The notes: generated by a model not told the origin, from the sequence alone. A DNA stretch of 64,000 nt from Desulfobacter hydrogenophilus (GCF_004319545.1 NZ_CP036313.1:62001-126000), one strand, 5' to 3'; positions 36,082 through 45,855 are shown, numbered from the stretch's first letter. Numbers and translations are program-made.

Positions 36082-36525
36082 ATGAGATACCATAAAAACC
36101 GTTATCGCCGTGCAGGTGCAGGCATGGGGGGGGGGACAAAATATGGCGGATTCCGTCAGAGAATGGACCGCCTGACTGCATCCGAGGGCTTCTACCGCTC
36201 CAGGCGAGGCATTATCTTCGGCGTTTGCCGGGGCTTGGCAGAACATTTCAATTTTTCAGTATTCTGGACCCGGGTTGTTGTACTTGTCCTGTTTTTATTC
36301 ACTGGATTCTGGCCCGTCGGCGTCCTTTATTTTGTTGCAGGGCTTCTGCTGAACCCTGCGCCTGTCATTCCGCTGGAAAATGAAAGTGACGAAGAATTTT
36401 ATCAGTCCTATACCCGATCAAGATCCTCGGCCATCCAGCGGATTAAAAAAAAATTTGACAATATTGACCGTCGGATTCAGCGCATGGAAGATACGGTTAC
36501 ATCAAAAGAATTTGATTTTAAGTAA
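36082..36525 (+). CDS. pspC: PspC-domain membrane protein
   Basis: A 147-residue protein. The PspC domain (about 38-95) reads YRSRRGIIFGVCRGLAEHF, then a helix VVVLVLFLFTGF, and is followed by a coiled-coil tail. The N-terminal 30 residues are Arg/Gly-rich and unusual for PspC. It is the third gene of the Psp operon, preceded by AAAGGA and followed by a terminator at 36582. Confidence 0.88.
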   Translation: MRYHKNRYRRAGAGMGGGTKYGGFRQRMDRLTASEGFYRSRRGIIFGVCRGLAEHFNFSVFWTRVVVLVLFLFTGFWPVGVLYFVAGLLLNPAPVIPLENESDEEFYQSYTRSRSSAIQRIKKKFDNIDRRIQRMEDTVTSKEFDFK

Positions 36526-36581
36526 AAATAGTGTTAGGTCAAGGGCGGAACAATAAAACGTATTGTTCTTTTCCTTTTTTT

Positions 36582-36612
36582 CGCCTGCCCGGCAACGGGC
36601 AGGCGTTTTTTT
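36582..36612 (+). terminator. Terminator of the psp operon
   Basis: CGCCTGCCCG and CGGGCAGGCG form a perfect 10-bp stem with loop GCAA, followed by seven T. It is a textbook intrinsic terminator. Confidence 0.95.
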
Positions 36613-36795
36613 ATGCATCAAAAATTTAATCGTTTACAAAACTGTGCCCGATATTCCACGAGTCAATCACGATTTCCCTGATTTTAGGCCGAATCAGTAC
36701 TCTACTCTACCCAATTTGACACTACCTGTTCGCGAATCAATCCCGCTATCGGGGGGATCAGCCGACTTGTCTGGGCCTATCCGAAGGCCTATGCT

Positions 36796-36869
36796 GAATC
36801 GCGCAGTACGGACCCTTATGCTGCGTGGTGTGGGAGGGAGGAACCGCAAGGCTCCTCCCCTATCCCGAT
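36796..36869 (+). ncRNA. Orphan group II intron domain V-VI tail
   Basis: GAATCGCGCAGTA and TATGCTGCGTGGTG can pair as a domain V-like hairpin around a short loop. Directly after it GGGAGGGAGGA and TCCTCCCCTATCCC form a second stem with an unpaired A near the 3' side, like the domain VI branch-point helix, ending at CGAT. No reverse transcriptase or 5' intron domain is present. This is a structural judgement by eye, so it is tentative. Confidence 0.4.
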
Positions 36870-36884
36870 CGGTTTTGGTGTTTG

Positions 36885-37118
36885 AATTAGAAGTCAAACA
36901 GCTCACCTAAAAAACCACCTTCTTTTTCTTTTTATGGTATTCATAATCTCGTGAATCCTGTGAATATTGTTTTGACCTGCTCTCATCATGCATAGATTTT
37001 TGTTGTGGTGATGCCGCACTGGAGCGTTCGATTCTTTTATTCAGTTCACCACGATCTAACCAGACGCTTCGGCATTCCGGACAATAATCAATGTCTATAC
37101 CTTGGCGATAGAAAATCG
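36885..37118 (-). pseudogene. zf-TFIIB zinc-ribbon protein remnant
   Basis: The frame reads RQGIDIDYCPECRSVWLDRGELNKRIERS, the second half of a zf-TFIIB zinc ribbon (CxxC, WLDRGEL). The first CxxC is gone and the upstream sequence is a GTGGTCTGTCCCC-type repeat. At the other end the frame stops early in an A/T run near 36920; one base shifted, it would read EGGFLGELFDF and stop, the usual tail of this family. It is a remnant with damage at both ends, next to the intron tail. Confidence 0.6.
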
Positions 37119-37330
37119 TGGTCTGTCCCCAATTTTTCAATTTTTCCCAATTTTTCTTTATTGACTCCATTGGGGTTGAACGTAGCATTTACTTAAAATT
37201 AGCCTGGAAATTATAATGACCATATCCGGTAATCAATTAGTTCTGAAATCTTCGGATACAGATCTGCGCTTCATGGCACCAATGATATCGCTATTGAGAA
37301 TTCTTTGTATAGAATAGCCAATAAGTCACA

Positions 37331-37367
37331 GTTATTTCTGCCCAACTTATTTAATCTGCGGTCCTAA
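37331..37367. repeat. Dispersed 37-base repeat
   Basis: GTTATTTCTGCCCAACTTAT and the following 17 bases recur inverted at 49714-49750 with one mismatch. A partial third copy (TTATTTAATCTGC) is at 49859. Here it overlaps the stop of the SLC13 carrier gene; at 49 kb it lies just past the 3' end of a chemotaxis gene. Confidence 0.7.
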
Positions 37368-39223
37368 GGCCCTATACCGTAGATGATCGGAAGCAACCAG
37401 GAAAGCGTGATCCACATTATCAGGACCAGTGGCACTCCAATCCGAAGAAAGTCATTGAAGTGGTATTTTCCTGCGTTCATGACGAGCAGATTGGTCTTGT
37501 AGGCCATGGGGGTGGCATAGCTCATATTTGCACCAAACAGTACCGCAAGGACAAACGGTTCGGGTGGTTGCCCCATTTGGGTAGCAATGGAAACGGCGAT
37601 GGGGGTGCCAATGACCGCTGCTGCGTTGTTGGAAACGATGTTGGTAAGAATGCCTATCAAAAGCATCAACCCGCTGATCACGAAAGTCGGCGAAGTGTCC
37701 CCTGCCAGAGTCACAAAAATTTGTGCCAGGTAATCCGCACCGCCGGTCTTGAGCAGCGCAACTCCGATGGCAAGACTTGCGGCCACGATAAGGATGACCT
37801 GCGCATTCAGTGCATTCGTGGCATCTCGCCATTCCAGGCATCCGGTGAAGATCATCATCAGCGCTCCGAGCGGTGCGCTGATGGCGATGGGCAGAAACCC
37901 TACGGCGGCCGAAACAACAATGCCCAGCATAATGAGCAGGGCCACCGGTGCCTTCCGTTCAAAAGGCAGATCCGTCGTGGCATCGAGCACGAGAAAATCC
38001 TTTTCTTTTTTGAGACCGGCGATCTGTTCCCGGGGGCCCTGAACCAAGAGGATATCCCCGCCCTTCAGACGGATATCCCCAATTTTATCGTATAACTTTT
38101 CGGGGTGCCTGCTCGCCCTGTGTATGGCCAGCGCAATCATCCCGTACCGATCTGCGAATCGGATTCCGTTAAGAGTTCTTCCCGCAAATCGGGACCCTTC
38201 AACAAGAACAACCTCCGCGATCTGCTGATTTTCATCCTCTAACGGGTGTTCATCGTCAACAGGTGCGACCATGGCGTCATCCGCATAGAGTGTTCCCTCC
38301 AATACCTTTTCAAATTCCTTCAGACGATCGGGCGTGTCACGGATAATCAGGTGGTCGCCAGCTTTCAGTACCAGGGTGGGAAAAGGTATCAGGAAGTTGT
38401 TAAGCCCGCGTTCTACGCTCAGGACTTTCATGGACCCATCGACTTTTTTTCTGGCGTCGGCCAGTGTCATTCCTTCAATCGGGGTTCCTTCTATAACGGC
38501 AAGATGGGCGGAGAAAACCCTGAGGGAGGTGTCTGCCAGGGTGGGTTTACGCTCCGGTATAATCCGAGGCGCAACGAGCCAGAGATAAACGATGCCGACG
38601 CTTCCGGCAATGGCCGCCGGCACCATGAAATCAAACATATCCATCCGCTTTAAGCCCATGTCTGAGGCCACGGAGACTACCAGCAGATTCGTGGAGGTTC
38701 CGATGGTGGTGCACGTGCCCCCCAGCAGAGTTGCGAATCCCATGGGCATCAACACGGAAGAAGCCTTCATACCCGTACGCAGGGAAACGTTGATCAAAAT
38801 AGGAAGAAACAATACGACAACGGGGACATTGTTTATGAACGCGCTGATAAATGCCCCAACCACAAGGGTCAACAGCAGGGAAAGACTCGGGCTCACCTTC
38901 CAGAGCCGTGCCATCACCCTTCCCACAGGTTCCAGCGCCCCCGTGCGGACAATTCCCTGTCCGGCGATCATCAAGGCGCAGACGGCAACCAGCGCCTCGT
39001 GTCCAAAACCCTGGAAAAAGTCCACGGCGTGTAAAACGCCCCCGTCCACCTGGAACGGAAAGAGTTCGAACCCAACAACCAGACCGATGAGCACCAGGAA
39101 ACTGGAAGACTCAAGGGGTATCTTTTCACGGGTGAACAGAATCAGTGCTACGACGGCAAGGATTAGCACGGCCACGGCATGGGCATTGGGCGGCGGAGGA
39201 AGGATCATATCGTGTAACTCCAT
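37364..39223 (-). CDS. SLC13-type carrier with two TrkA-C domains
   Basis: A 619-residue inner-membrane transporter. An N-terminal half with about five helices (GAFISAFINNVPVVVLFLPI is the family signature) is split from a C-terminal half (ILTNIVSNNAAAVIGTPIAV) by two cytoplasmic TrkA-C (RCK_C) domains at about 230-390. The family includes sodium/sulfate and dicarboxylate carriers; sulfate uptake would suit a sulfate reducer, but the substrate is not shown by the sequence. It is a single gene followed by AT-rich spacer. Confidence 0.88.
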   Translation of the reverse strand: MELHDMILPPPPNAHAVAVLILAVVALILFTREKIPLESSSFLVLIGLVVGFELFPFQVDGGVLHAVDFFQGFGHEALVAVCALMIAGQGIVRTGALEPVGRVMARLWKVSPSLSLLLTLVVGAFISAFINNVPVVVLFLPILINVSLRTGMKASSVLMPMGFATLLGGTCTTIGTSTNLLVVSVASDMGLKRMDMFDFMVPAAIAGSVGIVYLWLVAPRIIPERKPTLADTSLRVFSAHLAVIEGTPIEGMTLADARKKVDGSMKVLSVERGLNNFLIPFPTLVLKAGDHLIIRDTPDRLKEFEKVLEGTLYADDAMVAPVDDEHPLEDENQQIAEVVLVEGSRFAGRTLNGIRFADRYGMIALAIHRASRHPEKLYDKIGDIRLKGGDILLVQGPREQIAGLKKEKDFLVLDATTDLPFERKAPVALLIMLGIVVSAAVGFLPIAISAPLGALMMIFTGCLEWRDATNALNAQVILIVAASLAIGVALLKTGGADYLAQIFVTLAGDTSPTFVISGLMLLIGILTNIVSNNAAAVIGTPIAVSIATQMGQPPEPFVLAVLFGANMSYATPMAYKTNLLVMNAGKYHFNDFLRIGVPLVLIMWITLSWLLPIIYGIGP

Positions 39224-39237
39224 GTTATAATCATTTG

Positions 39238-39615
39238 CTATTTTATTATTTTTTCTAAAAGTTCTTTTGCGCGTTTTTTATATTCTTCTTCACTAATATC
39301 ACCATCATCAAGTGCTTTTTTCATCCTTTTAAGTTTTTCATCTGCAATTTCTCTTTCTTCATCTGAAAAATTTTTCCATGCCTTCCATGCTTTTGAAATA
39401 GCTTCATAAGAAAAGGTTCCACCTGTAACAGCATAAACAACAATCCAACCTGTAGCTCCAATAACACCAGCAGGTGCGAATGCGGGTATACTGAGCAAAA
39501 CACCAACGGCAGTTGCACCAGCTAATAACGATTTTATAAAAATATTATTTTGAATCGAAAGAGGGATGAATTTTAAGACTACTTCTTTGATTTGTTCTGC
39601 TGAAAGACGAGCCAT
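39238..39615 (-). CDS. Small membrane protein with a SHOCT-like tail
   Basis: A 125-residue protein: a helical N-terminus, one or two membrane helices (about 30-70, Gly/Ala-rich) and a charged helical C-terminus MKKALDDGDISEEEYKKRAKELLEK, which matches the short C-terminal (SHOCT) motif. AGGAGAT lies before the ATG. Codon use is AT-rich relative to its neighbours, so it may be a later arrival. Function unknown. Confidence 0.6.
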   Translation of the reverse strand: MARLSAEQIKEVVLKFIPLSIQNNIFIKSLLAGATAVGVLLSIPAFAPAGVIGATGWIVVYAVTGGTFSYEAISKAWKAWKNFSDEEREIADEKLKRMKKALDDGDISEEEYKKRAKELLEKIIK

Positions 39616-39647
39616 GAAATGATCTCCTACTTATTAAGTTAATGACA

Positions 39648-42047
39648 TTACGGTACCAACGTCAGGGTCTTTTGTGCATGGGCCTTAATGGCGGCATCTG
39701 AAAACCACCAGTACTGGACAGAACCATCCATAAAATCTTCAACCAGGTCTTTCTGGTGGGGATGAAAGGTACGGCCTGCCGCCCCGCCCGGCAACACCGC
39801 CATAAGCTTTTCATCATCCCCCATATCCGCCACAAAGCGCAGGGATGCACAATGGGTCACGGCATAGGGGGCGTCAAAATCATACCATCCCCGATACAGC
39901 GTTTCACCGGATCCGCCCATGGGCATGGGCCCTGTGCCAAACAAGGTCTTTAGTGACCCGTTACGAACAAGGGGATTAACCAACTCAAGGGTATGCAGAT
40001 CCCCCCAGCGCCATTGGACAGGGTCATCGCCAAGGGCATGGGACAACTCTCTTCGGGCGGCATGGGCAGCCTGGACAAAAAGATCGGCCATGGTTTCTGT
40101 TTGACCGGCAGTGCGTACATCATCGAAAAAAAGACTATCACCGGCCAGCACAAACTGCAGGAGGCGCTCCTGCCAGTAATACCAGGCATTCAATAGCGTC
40201 CAAACCTTTTTGGGGCCCAGGTCGTCTTCAAACACAGCCAAAGCAAAATACCGATATATGGTTTGAAACACCAAAGGCCCTGGTTTTTCAGGATCATCTT
40301 TAAAATCCCAATCCGCCAGAATCTGTCCTAAATCATTTGTATCCCCGTTTGCCAGAAGAATCTGTGACATAATTGGCGCAATGCACCGGGCCATTACATT
40401 GCCTGTATCCCTCTGATATTGCCACAAATCCAAAGACGTCTGCTTGGCAGTGCCGGCCATGAGTTCCTTTAGCCTTGCATAACGAAATGACGGTGCAAAA
40501 AAGGATGAGTAATAATAGGGAAAGTCGGCGTCCACCGTTTTATTGTTGCAGGTGCCAACCCACTTTTTTACCGGGTTGATCTGCCCAGGCATCTGATCCT
40601 GGGCAATCCAGCCCTGCCAGTTGTCTGTACTGTCTTTGACCACATGGGGGAAAGTGCCGCCGCTCCTGCGCACGGGAATCCGGCCGGATGCCTGGTGGCC
40701 GATATTTCCGGAAGCGTCGGCGAACACCCAGTTAAAACAGGCTACGGCCAGGTCCTGCATGGCCCGGGAAAGATCTTCGGCATTTTTTGCCGTAAGTATA
40801 TCCAACAATCCGATATCAGGCATCATGGACTCCACTGGCGCAAATCTGAGCGTAAACACCTTATTGCCGTCCAGGCCCTTGAGAACCTTAGACATCACCG
40901 GTCCCCTGCGGGTGGTCCGGATATCCAGGTCTTCTGTGCGAAAGCCGCCGGGCGCCTTCTTATCTTTAATTTTCAACCGCTCTTTAATATGCCCGAAGGC
41001 AATGGAATTGTCCCCTTCCATATAATGATCCGGATTTCCCGGATCCACGGTTTCAATATAAAGGTCCACCATGTCACCATAATTGTTGGTGGCGGACAAA
41101 GCAATGTGTTCAGTGCGCCCCACGCCCATACCCGGAATGCCGGGGATTTGAACACCAAGGGCCCGGATACCGGGGCAGATCAGTCCTGCCGGATACCAGA
41201 CCCCGGGCAACATTCTTGGATCCAGGTGGGGATCACCAGACAGCACCGCAGCCCCGGTGACGGATTTTTCAGGCGCCACGGCCCAGTTATTACTGCCCAC
41301 CCGCAACAGCCTGTCCCCGGCATAGGCCAAAAGCCCGGGGTCAAATGCCAGGGACAACCCAATATTCTCCCTGGGCGGCATGGCAATAAAGCCTTTGTCA
41401 TCAGGATCATCCACATTGATATTCAAAGGCAGAAGCATGGCCGTTTTTTCATATCCCAGGGTATCCAGCAGCATCTGGGAAATAATCTCCGTGGTCAGGT
41501 TGGCTGCCGTGGAATATCCCATATAAAACAGTACACCAAGGCAGTCTTCCACCTGCCAGAAATCCGGTTTTATTCCGGCCAGACGAAATTCCAGAGCAAG
41601 GTCAGCCGGGCACTTTTTTATGAAGGTATTTATGCCGTCCACATAATGCTGGAACTGTTTTCGCAAGGCAGGGTTCAATATCCGGGCCTGTTTTTTCGCC
41701 ATGCGTGACATTCCGATGGTGCGCATGCGGACATCCAGATCTTTGGCCTGTGCCCCTGCCAGTTCGCACATCCGTCCTTCATAATACATCCGGGTCATCT
41801 GCATCTGGAACAGCCGGTCCTGGGCCGTGACAAATCCCTGGGCAAAAAACAGGTCCCCAATATTTTCAGCATGAATATAGGCAATGCCCGAATCGTCCCG
41901 GGTTACGGTCACAGGATGGCCTAAGCCGGCAAGATTCAATTGTCCGTTATCCTGATAATCATTCAACTGCGGCAGAAAGAAAAAAAGAGTCACACAGCAG
42001 GCTATCAGTAAAGCGATGATCACACTGACACGTCGAATCCATTTCAT
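39648..42047 (-). CDS. Penicillin-acylase-family Ntn hydrolase
   Basis: A 799-residue precursor with an N-terminal signal anchor (residues 5-26). The N-terminal nucleophile is Ser252 in VGSNNWAV, where autocleavage would release the alpha and beta chains. LSGDPHLDPRMLPGVWY and GVGRTEHIALSATNNYGD are further family motifs. Members cleave amides such as acyl-homoserine lactones or N-acyl amino acids in the periplasm; the substrate is not predictable here. It appears monocistronic. Confidence 0.9.
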   Translation of the reverse strand: MKWIRRVSVIIALLIACCVTLFFFLPQLNDYQDNGQLNLAGLGHPVTVTRDDSGIAYIHAENIGDLFFAQGFVTAQDRLFQMQMTRMYYEGRMCELAGAQAKDLDVRMRTIGMSRMAKKQARILNPALRKQFQHYVDGINTFIKKCPADLALEFRLAGIKPDFWQVEDCLGVLFYMGYSTAANLTTEIISQMLLDTLGYEKTAMLLPLNINVDDPDDKGFIAMPPRENIGLSLAFDPGLLAYAGDRLLRVGSNNWAVAPEKSVTGAAVLSGDPHLDPRMLPGVWYPAGLICPGIRALGVQIPGIPGMGVGRTEHIALSATNNYGDMVDLYIETVDPGNPDHYMEGDNSIAFGHIKERLKIKDKKAPGGFRTEDLDIRTTRRGPVMSKVLKGLDGNKVFTLRFAPVESMMPDIGLLDILTAKNAEDLSRAMQDLAVACFNWVFADASGNIGHQASGRIPVRRSGGTFPHVVKDSTDNWQGWIAQDQMPGQINPVKKWVGTCNNKTVDADFPYYYSSFFAPSFRYARLKELMAGTAKQTSLDLWQYQRDTGNVMARCIAPIMSQILLANGDTNDLGQILADWDFKDDPEKPGPLVFQTIYRYFALAVFEDDLGPKKVWTLLNAWYYWQERLLQFVLAGDSLFFDDVRTAGQTETMADLFVQAAHAARRELSHALGDDPVQWRWGDLHTLELVNPLVRNGSLKTLFGTGPMPMGGSGETLYRGWYDFDAPYAVTHCASLRFVADMGDDEKLMAVLPGGAAGRTFHPHQKDLVEDFMDGSVQYWWFSDAAIKAHAQKTLTLVP

Positions 42048-42124
42048 GGCAACTCCTTGAATAATCGGTAGATTACCCCATCATATGCCCTTGGCACCGG
42101 CCATGTCAACAAAGGCGAAAATGC

Positions 42125-42742
42125 TTATAGCCAGCCCAGAAGCCCTGCTCCCTCCCGGGCAAGCCCCCAGGCAAAACAACACAAAAGAAATCCCAGCCCA
42201 CGCATGGTCCAAACATAGGCGGCACCGGTTAAAAAACTGCGGGTCCGGGCCACCACAAAGGCCAGGGCGAGTTTGGAACCCACAAGCAGCAAGTAGAAGC
42301 CGGCCACAAATCCAATGGCACCCCCGGGATGGATCTGCCAGGCCTTGGACGCCAGGGGTGCACCAACGGTAATCCAGAACAGGTAGGGGTGGGGGCTTAA
42401 AATATTTACCAGCACCCCTTTCATAAGGGACGCTGACGCCCGGTCCGGGGATTTGGGCATCTGCCCGGCAGTTCGGATACTCGAGATGCCCATTTTCAAA
42501 ACAATCACAGCCCCAGCAAGGGAAATGATCCCCAGCACCGGGTCGGACCCGGACAGGTAGAAAACCAAAAGAAAGGAGACAATTAACACAGGCAAATCAG
42601 AAATTAGCGGTGCCATGGCAACACGGATACCCGCGCTGAACCCCAAGCGAATGGTTTCACTGATGACAAGGGCCAGTAAAGGGCCTGGTGACAAACCGGC
42701 AGACAAGCCTAAAACCATTCCCATGAACAAATATTTTTCCAC
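42125..42742 (-). CDS. LysE/RhtB-type amino-acid exporter
   Basis: A 205-residue protein with about six helices. GLSAGLSPGPLLALVISETIR is the conserved LysE motif. It is separated from the penicillin-acylase gene by about 75 bases and divergent from proB. It probably exports an amino acid or a small amine; the substrate is unknown. Confidence 0.85.
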   Translation of the reverse strand: MEKYLFMGMVLGLSAGLSPGPLLALVISETIRLGFSAGIRVAMAPLISDLPVLIVSFLLVFYLSGSDPVLGIISLAGAVIVLKMGISSIRTAGQMPKSPDRASASLMKGVLVNILSPHPYLFWITVGAPLASKAWQIHPGGAIGFVAGFYLLLVGSKLALAFVVARTRSFLTGAAYVWTMRGLGFLLCCFAWGLAREGAGLLGWL

Positions 42743-42917
42743 TTGCCGACCTCATTTTTGTTTGTCCAAAAATTTTCAGGCAATCAATGTACCAGCTATA
42801 TTTCACCTTTTCCATCACAAAGACAGTGGGGCCCTAAAAATCATGCCTTGCAATCATCTGCACTATGGTTTAATTTTTGGCGCATTATTTGGTGGTTTCC
42901 ATAGAGATGATTAGTAC

Positions 42918-42938
42918 GCGGCCTGTTGCCGCTTTTTT
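42918..42938 (+). terminator. Terminator-like hairpin in the proB leader
   Basis: GCGGC and GCCGC form a 5-bp stem with loop CTGTT, followed by six T, ending 18 bases before the proB ATG. The nearest upstream gene is divergent, so no plus-strand transcript needs ending here. It could act as an attenuator of proBA. It is short, so it is only suggestive. Confidence 0.45.
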
Positions 42939-42956
42939 AAAAACCTGGAATATATT

Positions 42957-44111
42957 ATGAACACCGAACAGCAAATTTTACCCCTGTCCAGATTCAGACG
43001 CATCGTGGTCAAAGTGGGCTCAGGGGTGCTGACCCGGAAAAACAGCCTCAATCTTGATGTCATCAACAGCATCTCAAGTCAGATCTGCGCACTCCATGAC
43101 CGGGGTATGGAAGTGATTCTTGTCTCTTCCGGAGCCATGGCTGCGGGCGTTAAAAAAATCGGTCTAAAAAAAAGGCCTTCGGAAACCCCTAAACGTCAAG
43201 CGGTTTCCGCCATTGGCCAGGCGGATCTGATCCATGAATGGGAAAAAGCCATGGAACACTGCGGCCGAAAAGTGGCCCAGATTCTTCTAACCCGGGGCGA
43301 CCTGTGTGACCGGGGCCGGTATCTGAATGCCAGAAATACCCTGAACACACTTCTGGAATGGAAGGTGCTGCCCATTATCAATGAAAATGACACCGTGGCT
43401 GTGAAATCCCTGCAATTCGGGGATAATGACAACTTGGGCGCCATGATCACCATGTTGCTCGACGCTGATCTGATGATAAATCTCACCGATATCGGCGGTC
43501 TGTACAATAAAGATCCCCGGAGGCATGACGATGCGCAGCTTCTCAGAGAGGTGACAGCCATGGGCAGCGATATCGAGGCCATGGCCGGAGAGATAGCCGG
43601 GCCTTTGGGCACAGGGGGCATGGGCACCAAAATAAGCGCGGCCAAAAAGCTGACGTCGGCAGGCATTCCCATGATCATTGCCTGCGGCCTGGAACAGAAT
43701 ATCCTGGTCAAAATAATGGACAACAATTATACCGGCACCTATTTTGTCCCCAATGAACAAAAGGCCTCATCCAGAAAAAACTGGATCGGCCTGACCCTGC
43801 AGGCCAAGGGGAGGCTTACCATAGACAAAGGTGCCCAGAAAGCCGTGGTGGAAAAGGGAAAAAGCCTTTTGCCGTCAGGCATTACCCGGGTGGAAAACTA
43901 TTTTGAGGTAGGCGATCCCGTGGAATTCATCACAGAGGACAAAGTGGTCCTGGGCATGGGCCTGGTCAATTACAATGCCTCGGATATTTTAAAAATCATG
44001 GGCTGCAAGACCAGCCAGATTAAGAAACGTTTAGGGTTCAGATCCTATGACGAGGTGATTCACAGGGATAATCTGATGATCACCGCTTACCCGGATGATG
44101 CTAGGTTATAA
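42957..44111 (+). CDS. proB: Glutamate 5-kinase
   Basis: A 384-residue enzyme making gamma-glutamyl phosphate, the first step of proline synthesis. The kinase domain (to about 265) has KVGSGVLTRKN, SSGAMAAG, NENDTVAV and TGGMGTKISAAKK; a PUA domain follows (about 285-365, DKGAQKAVVEKGKSLLPSGI). The start sits after a weak ribosome site, behind a terminator-like hairpin. proA follows after 35 bases. Confidence 0.97.
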   Translation: MNTEQQILPLSRFRRIVVKVGSGVLTRKNSLNLDVINSISSQICALHDRGMEVILVSSGAMAAGVKKIGLKKRPSETPKRQAVSAIGQADLIHEWEKAMEHCGRKVAQILLTRGDLCDRGRYLNARNTLNTLLEWKVLPIINENDTVAVKSLQFGDNDNLGAMITMLLDADLMINLTDIGGLYNKDPRRHDDAQLLREVTAMGSDIEAMAGEIAGPLGTGGMGTKISAAKKLTSAGIPMIIACGLEQNILVKIMDNNYTGTYFVPNEQKASSRKNWIGLTLQAKGRLTIDKGAQKAVVEKGKSLLPSGITRVENYFEVGDPVEFITEDKVVLGMGLVNYNASDILKIMGCKTSQIKKRLGFRSYDEVIHRDNLMITAYPDDARL

Positions 44112-44146
44112 TTATTTTCGGGATAAATATAAAGGAGAACCATTCT

Positions 44147-45403
44147 ATGTCTTTAGAAAATCAAATCATTGAAATTGCCAAACAGGCCAGGGCAGCAGCC
44201 CGAATTATGGCGGCCCTGCCGACGGAACAAAAAAACAGGGCGCTTTTTGCCATTGCCCGGCAGTTGGAAAAGGATAAAGACGTCATCCAGGCGGAAAATG
44301 CAAAGGATGTGGCAGCGGCCCGGGAAAACGGATTGTCCGATGCCATGATCGACCGGCTGACCATTACGGATAAGGTATTGAACGGGATGGTTGAGGGTCT
44401 GGAATATGTGGCAGGCCTAGAAGATCCCGTGGGCACCTTATCGGACTCCTCCATCCGTCCCAACGGTATTGAAATGGCCAAAATGTGCATTCCGTTGGGG
44501 GTTATCGGCATTATCTACGAATCAAGACCCAATGTCACTGTGGATGCGGCAGGCTTGTGTCTCAAGGCGGGCAATGCCGTGATCCTGCGGGGCGGTTCCG
44601 AAGCCATTTACTCCAACCAGGCCCTGGCCCGGGCCATTGAACAGGGTATTTCCACAGAAGGTCTGCCGGCCGGTGCCGTCCAGGTGATCCCCACGTCAGA
44701 CCGGGCTGCTGTGGATATCATGCTCAAACAGGAGGAATATATCGACCTGATCATCCCCCGGGGCGGCGAAGGCCTGATCCGCCATGTGGTGGCAGCCTCC
44801 AGCATCCCTGTACTCAAACATTACAAAGGGGTGTGCCACGCCTATGTGGATGATCTGTCAGACCTGGACATGGGCATCAGCATCGTAGTTAATGCAAAGG
44901 CCCAGCGGCCCGGGGTATGTAATGCCCTGGAAACCCTGCTGGTCCATGAAGGTGTGGCGCAACAATTTCTGCCCATGGCCCACAAGGCACTGGCCGATGC
45001 CGGTGTCACCCTTAAGGGGTGCCCAAAAACCTGCGAGATACTTCCCGATGCAGTCCCCGCCACCGAAGCGGACTGGCCCATGGAATACCTGGATCTGATT
45101 CTGGCAGTTAAAGTGGTTAAGGATATGGATGATGCCATGGCCCATATCGCGGCCTACGGCTCCAACCACACCGAAGCGATCATCACAACGGACCTGAACC
45201 GGTCCCGGCGCTTTATCCGGGAAGTGGACGCCTCCCTTGTCATTGTCAATGCATCCACCCGGTTCAATGACGGGGGAGAGTTGGGCCTGGGCGCTGAGAT
45301 CGGCATATCCACCTCAAAGCTGCATGCTTACGGTCCCATGGGCATAAAAGAGCTGACCACCACTAAATTTGTGGCCTGGGGAAATGGACAGATTCGGTCC
45401 TGA
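44147..45403 (+). CDS. proA: Gamma-glutamyl phosphate reductase
   Basis: A 418-residue NADPH-dependent aldehyde-dehydrogenase-fold enzyme that makes glutamate semialdehyde, the second proline step. The catalytic Cys is C258 in QRPGVCNALETLLVH. YESRPNVTVDAAGLCLKAGN and GGSEAIYSN are typical. AAGGAG lies before the ATG. It is co-transcribed with proB. Confidence 0.97.
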   Translation: MSLENQIIEIAKQARAAARIMAALPTEQKNRALFAIARQLEKDKDVIQAENAKDVAAARENGLSDAMIDRLTITDKVLNGMVEGLEYVAGLEDPVGTLSDSSIRPNGIEMAKMCIPLGVIGIIYESRPNVTVDAAGLCLKAGNAVILRGGSEAIYSNQALARAIEQGISTEGLPAGAVQVIPTSDRAAVDIMLKQEEYIDLIIPRGGEGLIRHVVAASSIPVLKHYKGVCHAYVDDLSDLDMGISIVVNAKAQRPGVCNALETLLVHEGVAQQFLPMAHKALADAGVTLKGCPKTCEILPDAVPATEADWPMEYLDLILAVKVVKDMDDAMAHIAAYGSNHTEAIITTDLNRSRRFIREVDASLVIVNASTRFNDGGELGLGAEIGISTSKLHAYGPMGIKELTTTKFVAWGNGQIRS

Positions 45404-45855
45404 TCAGCACCGCTTCAATGTTGTTAACTTAAGCGTTGATGGCAAAAAACTGGAAACAAAAACTTGAGTGCCACTTATAAAACTTAAGATCAGGCCAGGG
45501 TAATCCGATCAAATTGTCCGGGCTGATCTTAAGTCTTCCCTGTTCAATGGCATTGCGAGCGATTTTAATCTTTTGAAATTACTTTACTTTCAACTTGCGT
45601 CTTTATACCAAATCTTAAATATTAGGATCGAATTCCAACAATATATTCAAATATCATTAATTCCGTGAATGATATGCGGTTAGATATTAAAAATATTAAA
45701 AATATACGGACAACCGGTAATCAACTTGTTACATTAAACCTGGACGGTGAATGTGCCAGTTTTATACTGCTCGTAGAACCCGAAACGCCTATAAAATAAG
45801 GATTTCCCAATCTATGGTGCAGACTTTCCCGGAGAACGGGGGGCTTCGATAACCG
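45404..45855. other. Non-coding stretch after proA
   Basis: Contains one hairpin: ACTTAAGATCAG (45482-45493) with CTGATCTTAAGT (45523-45534), with no T tract. The rest is AT-rich with no open frame that looks coding. The bases just before 45856 (GAACGGGGGGCTTCGATAAC) probably belong to the IS91-type remnant. Confidence 0.5.

Noticed and set aside
42760..42917. Riboswitch in the proB leader
   Set aside because: No known riboswitch motif could be recognised by eye; only the terminator-like hairpin is supported.
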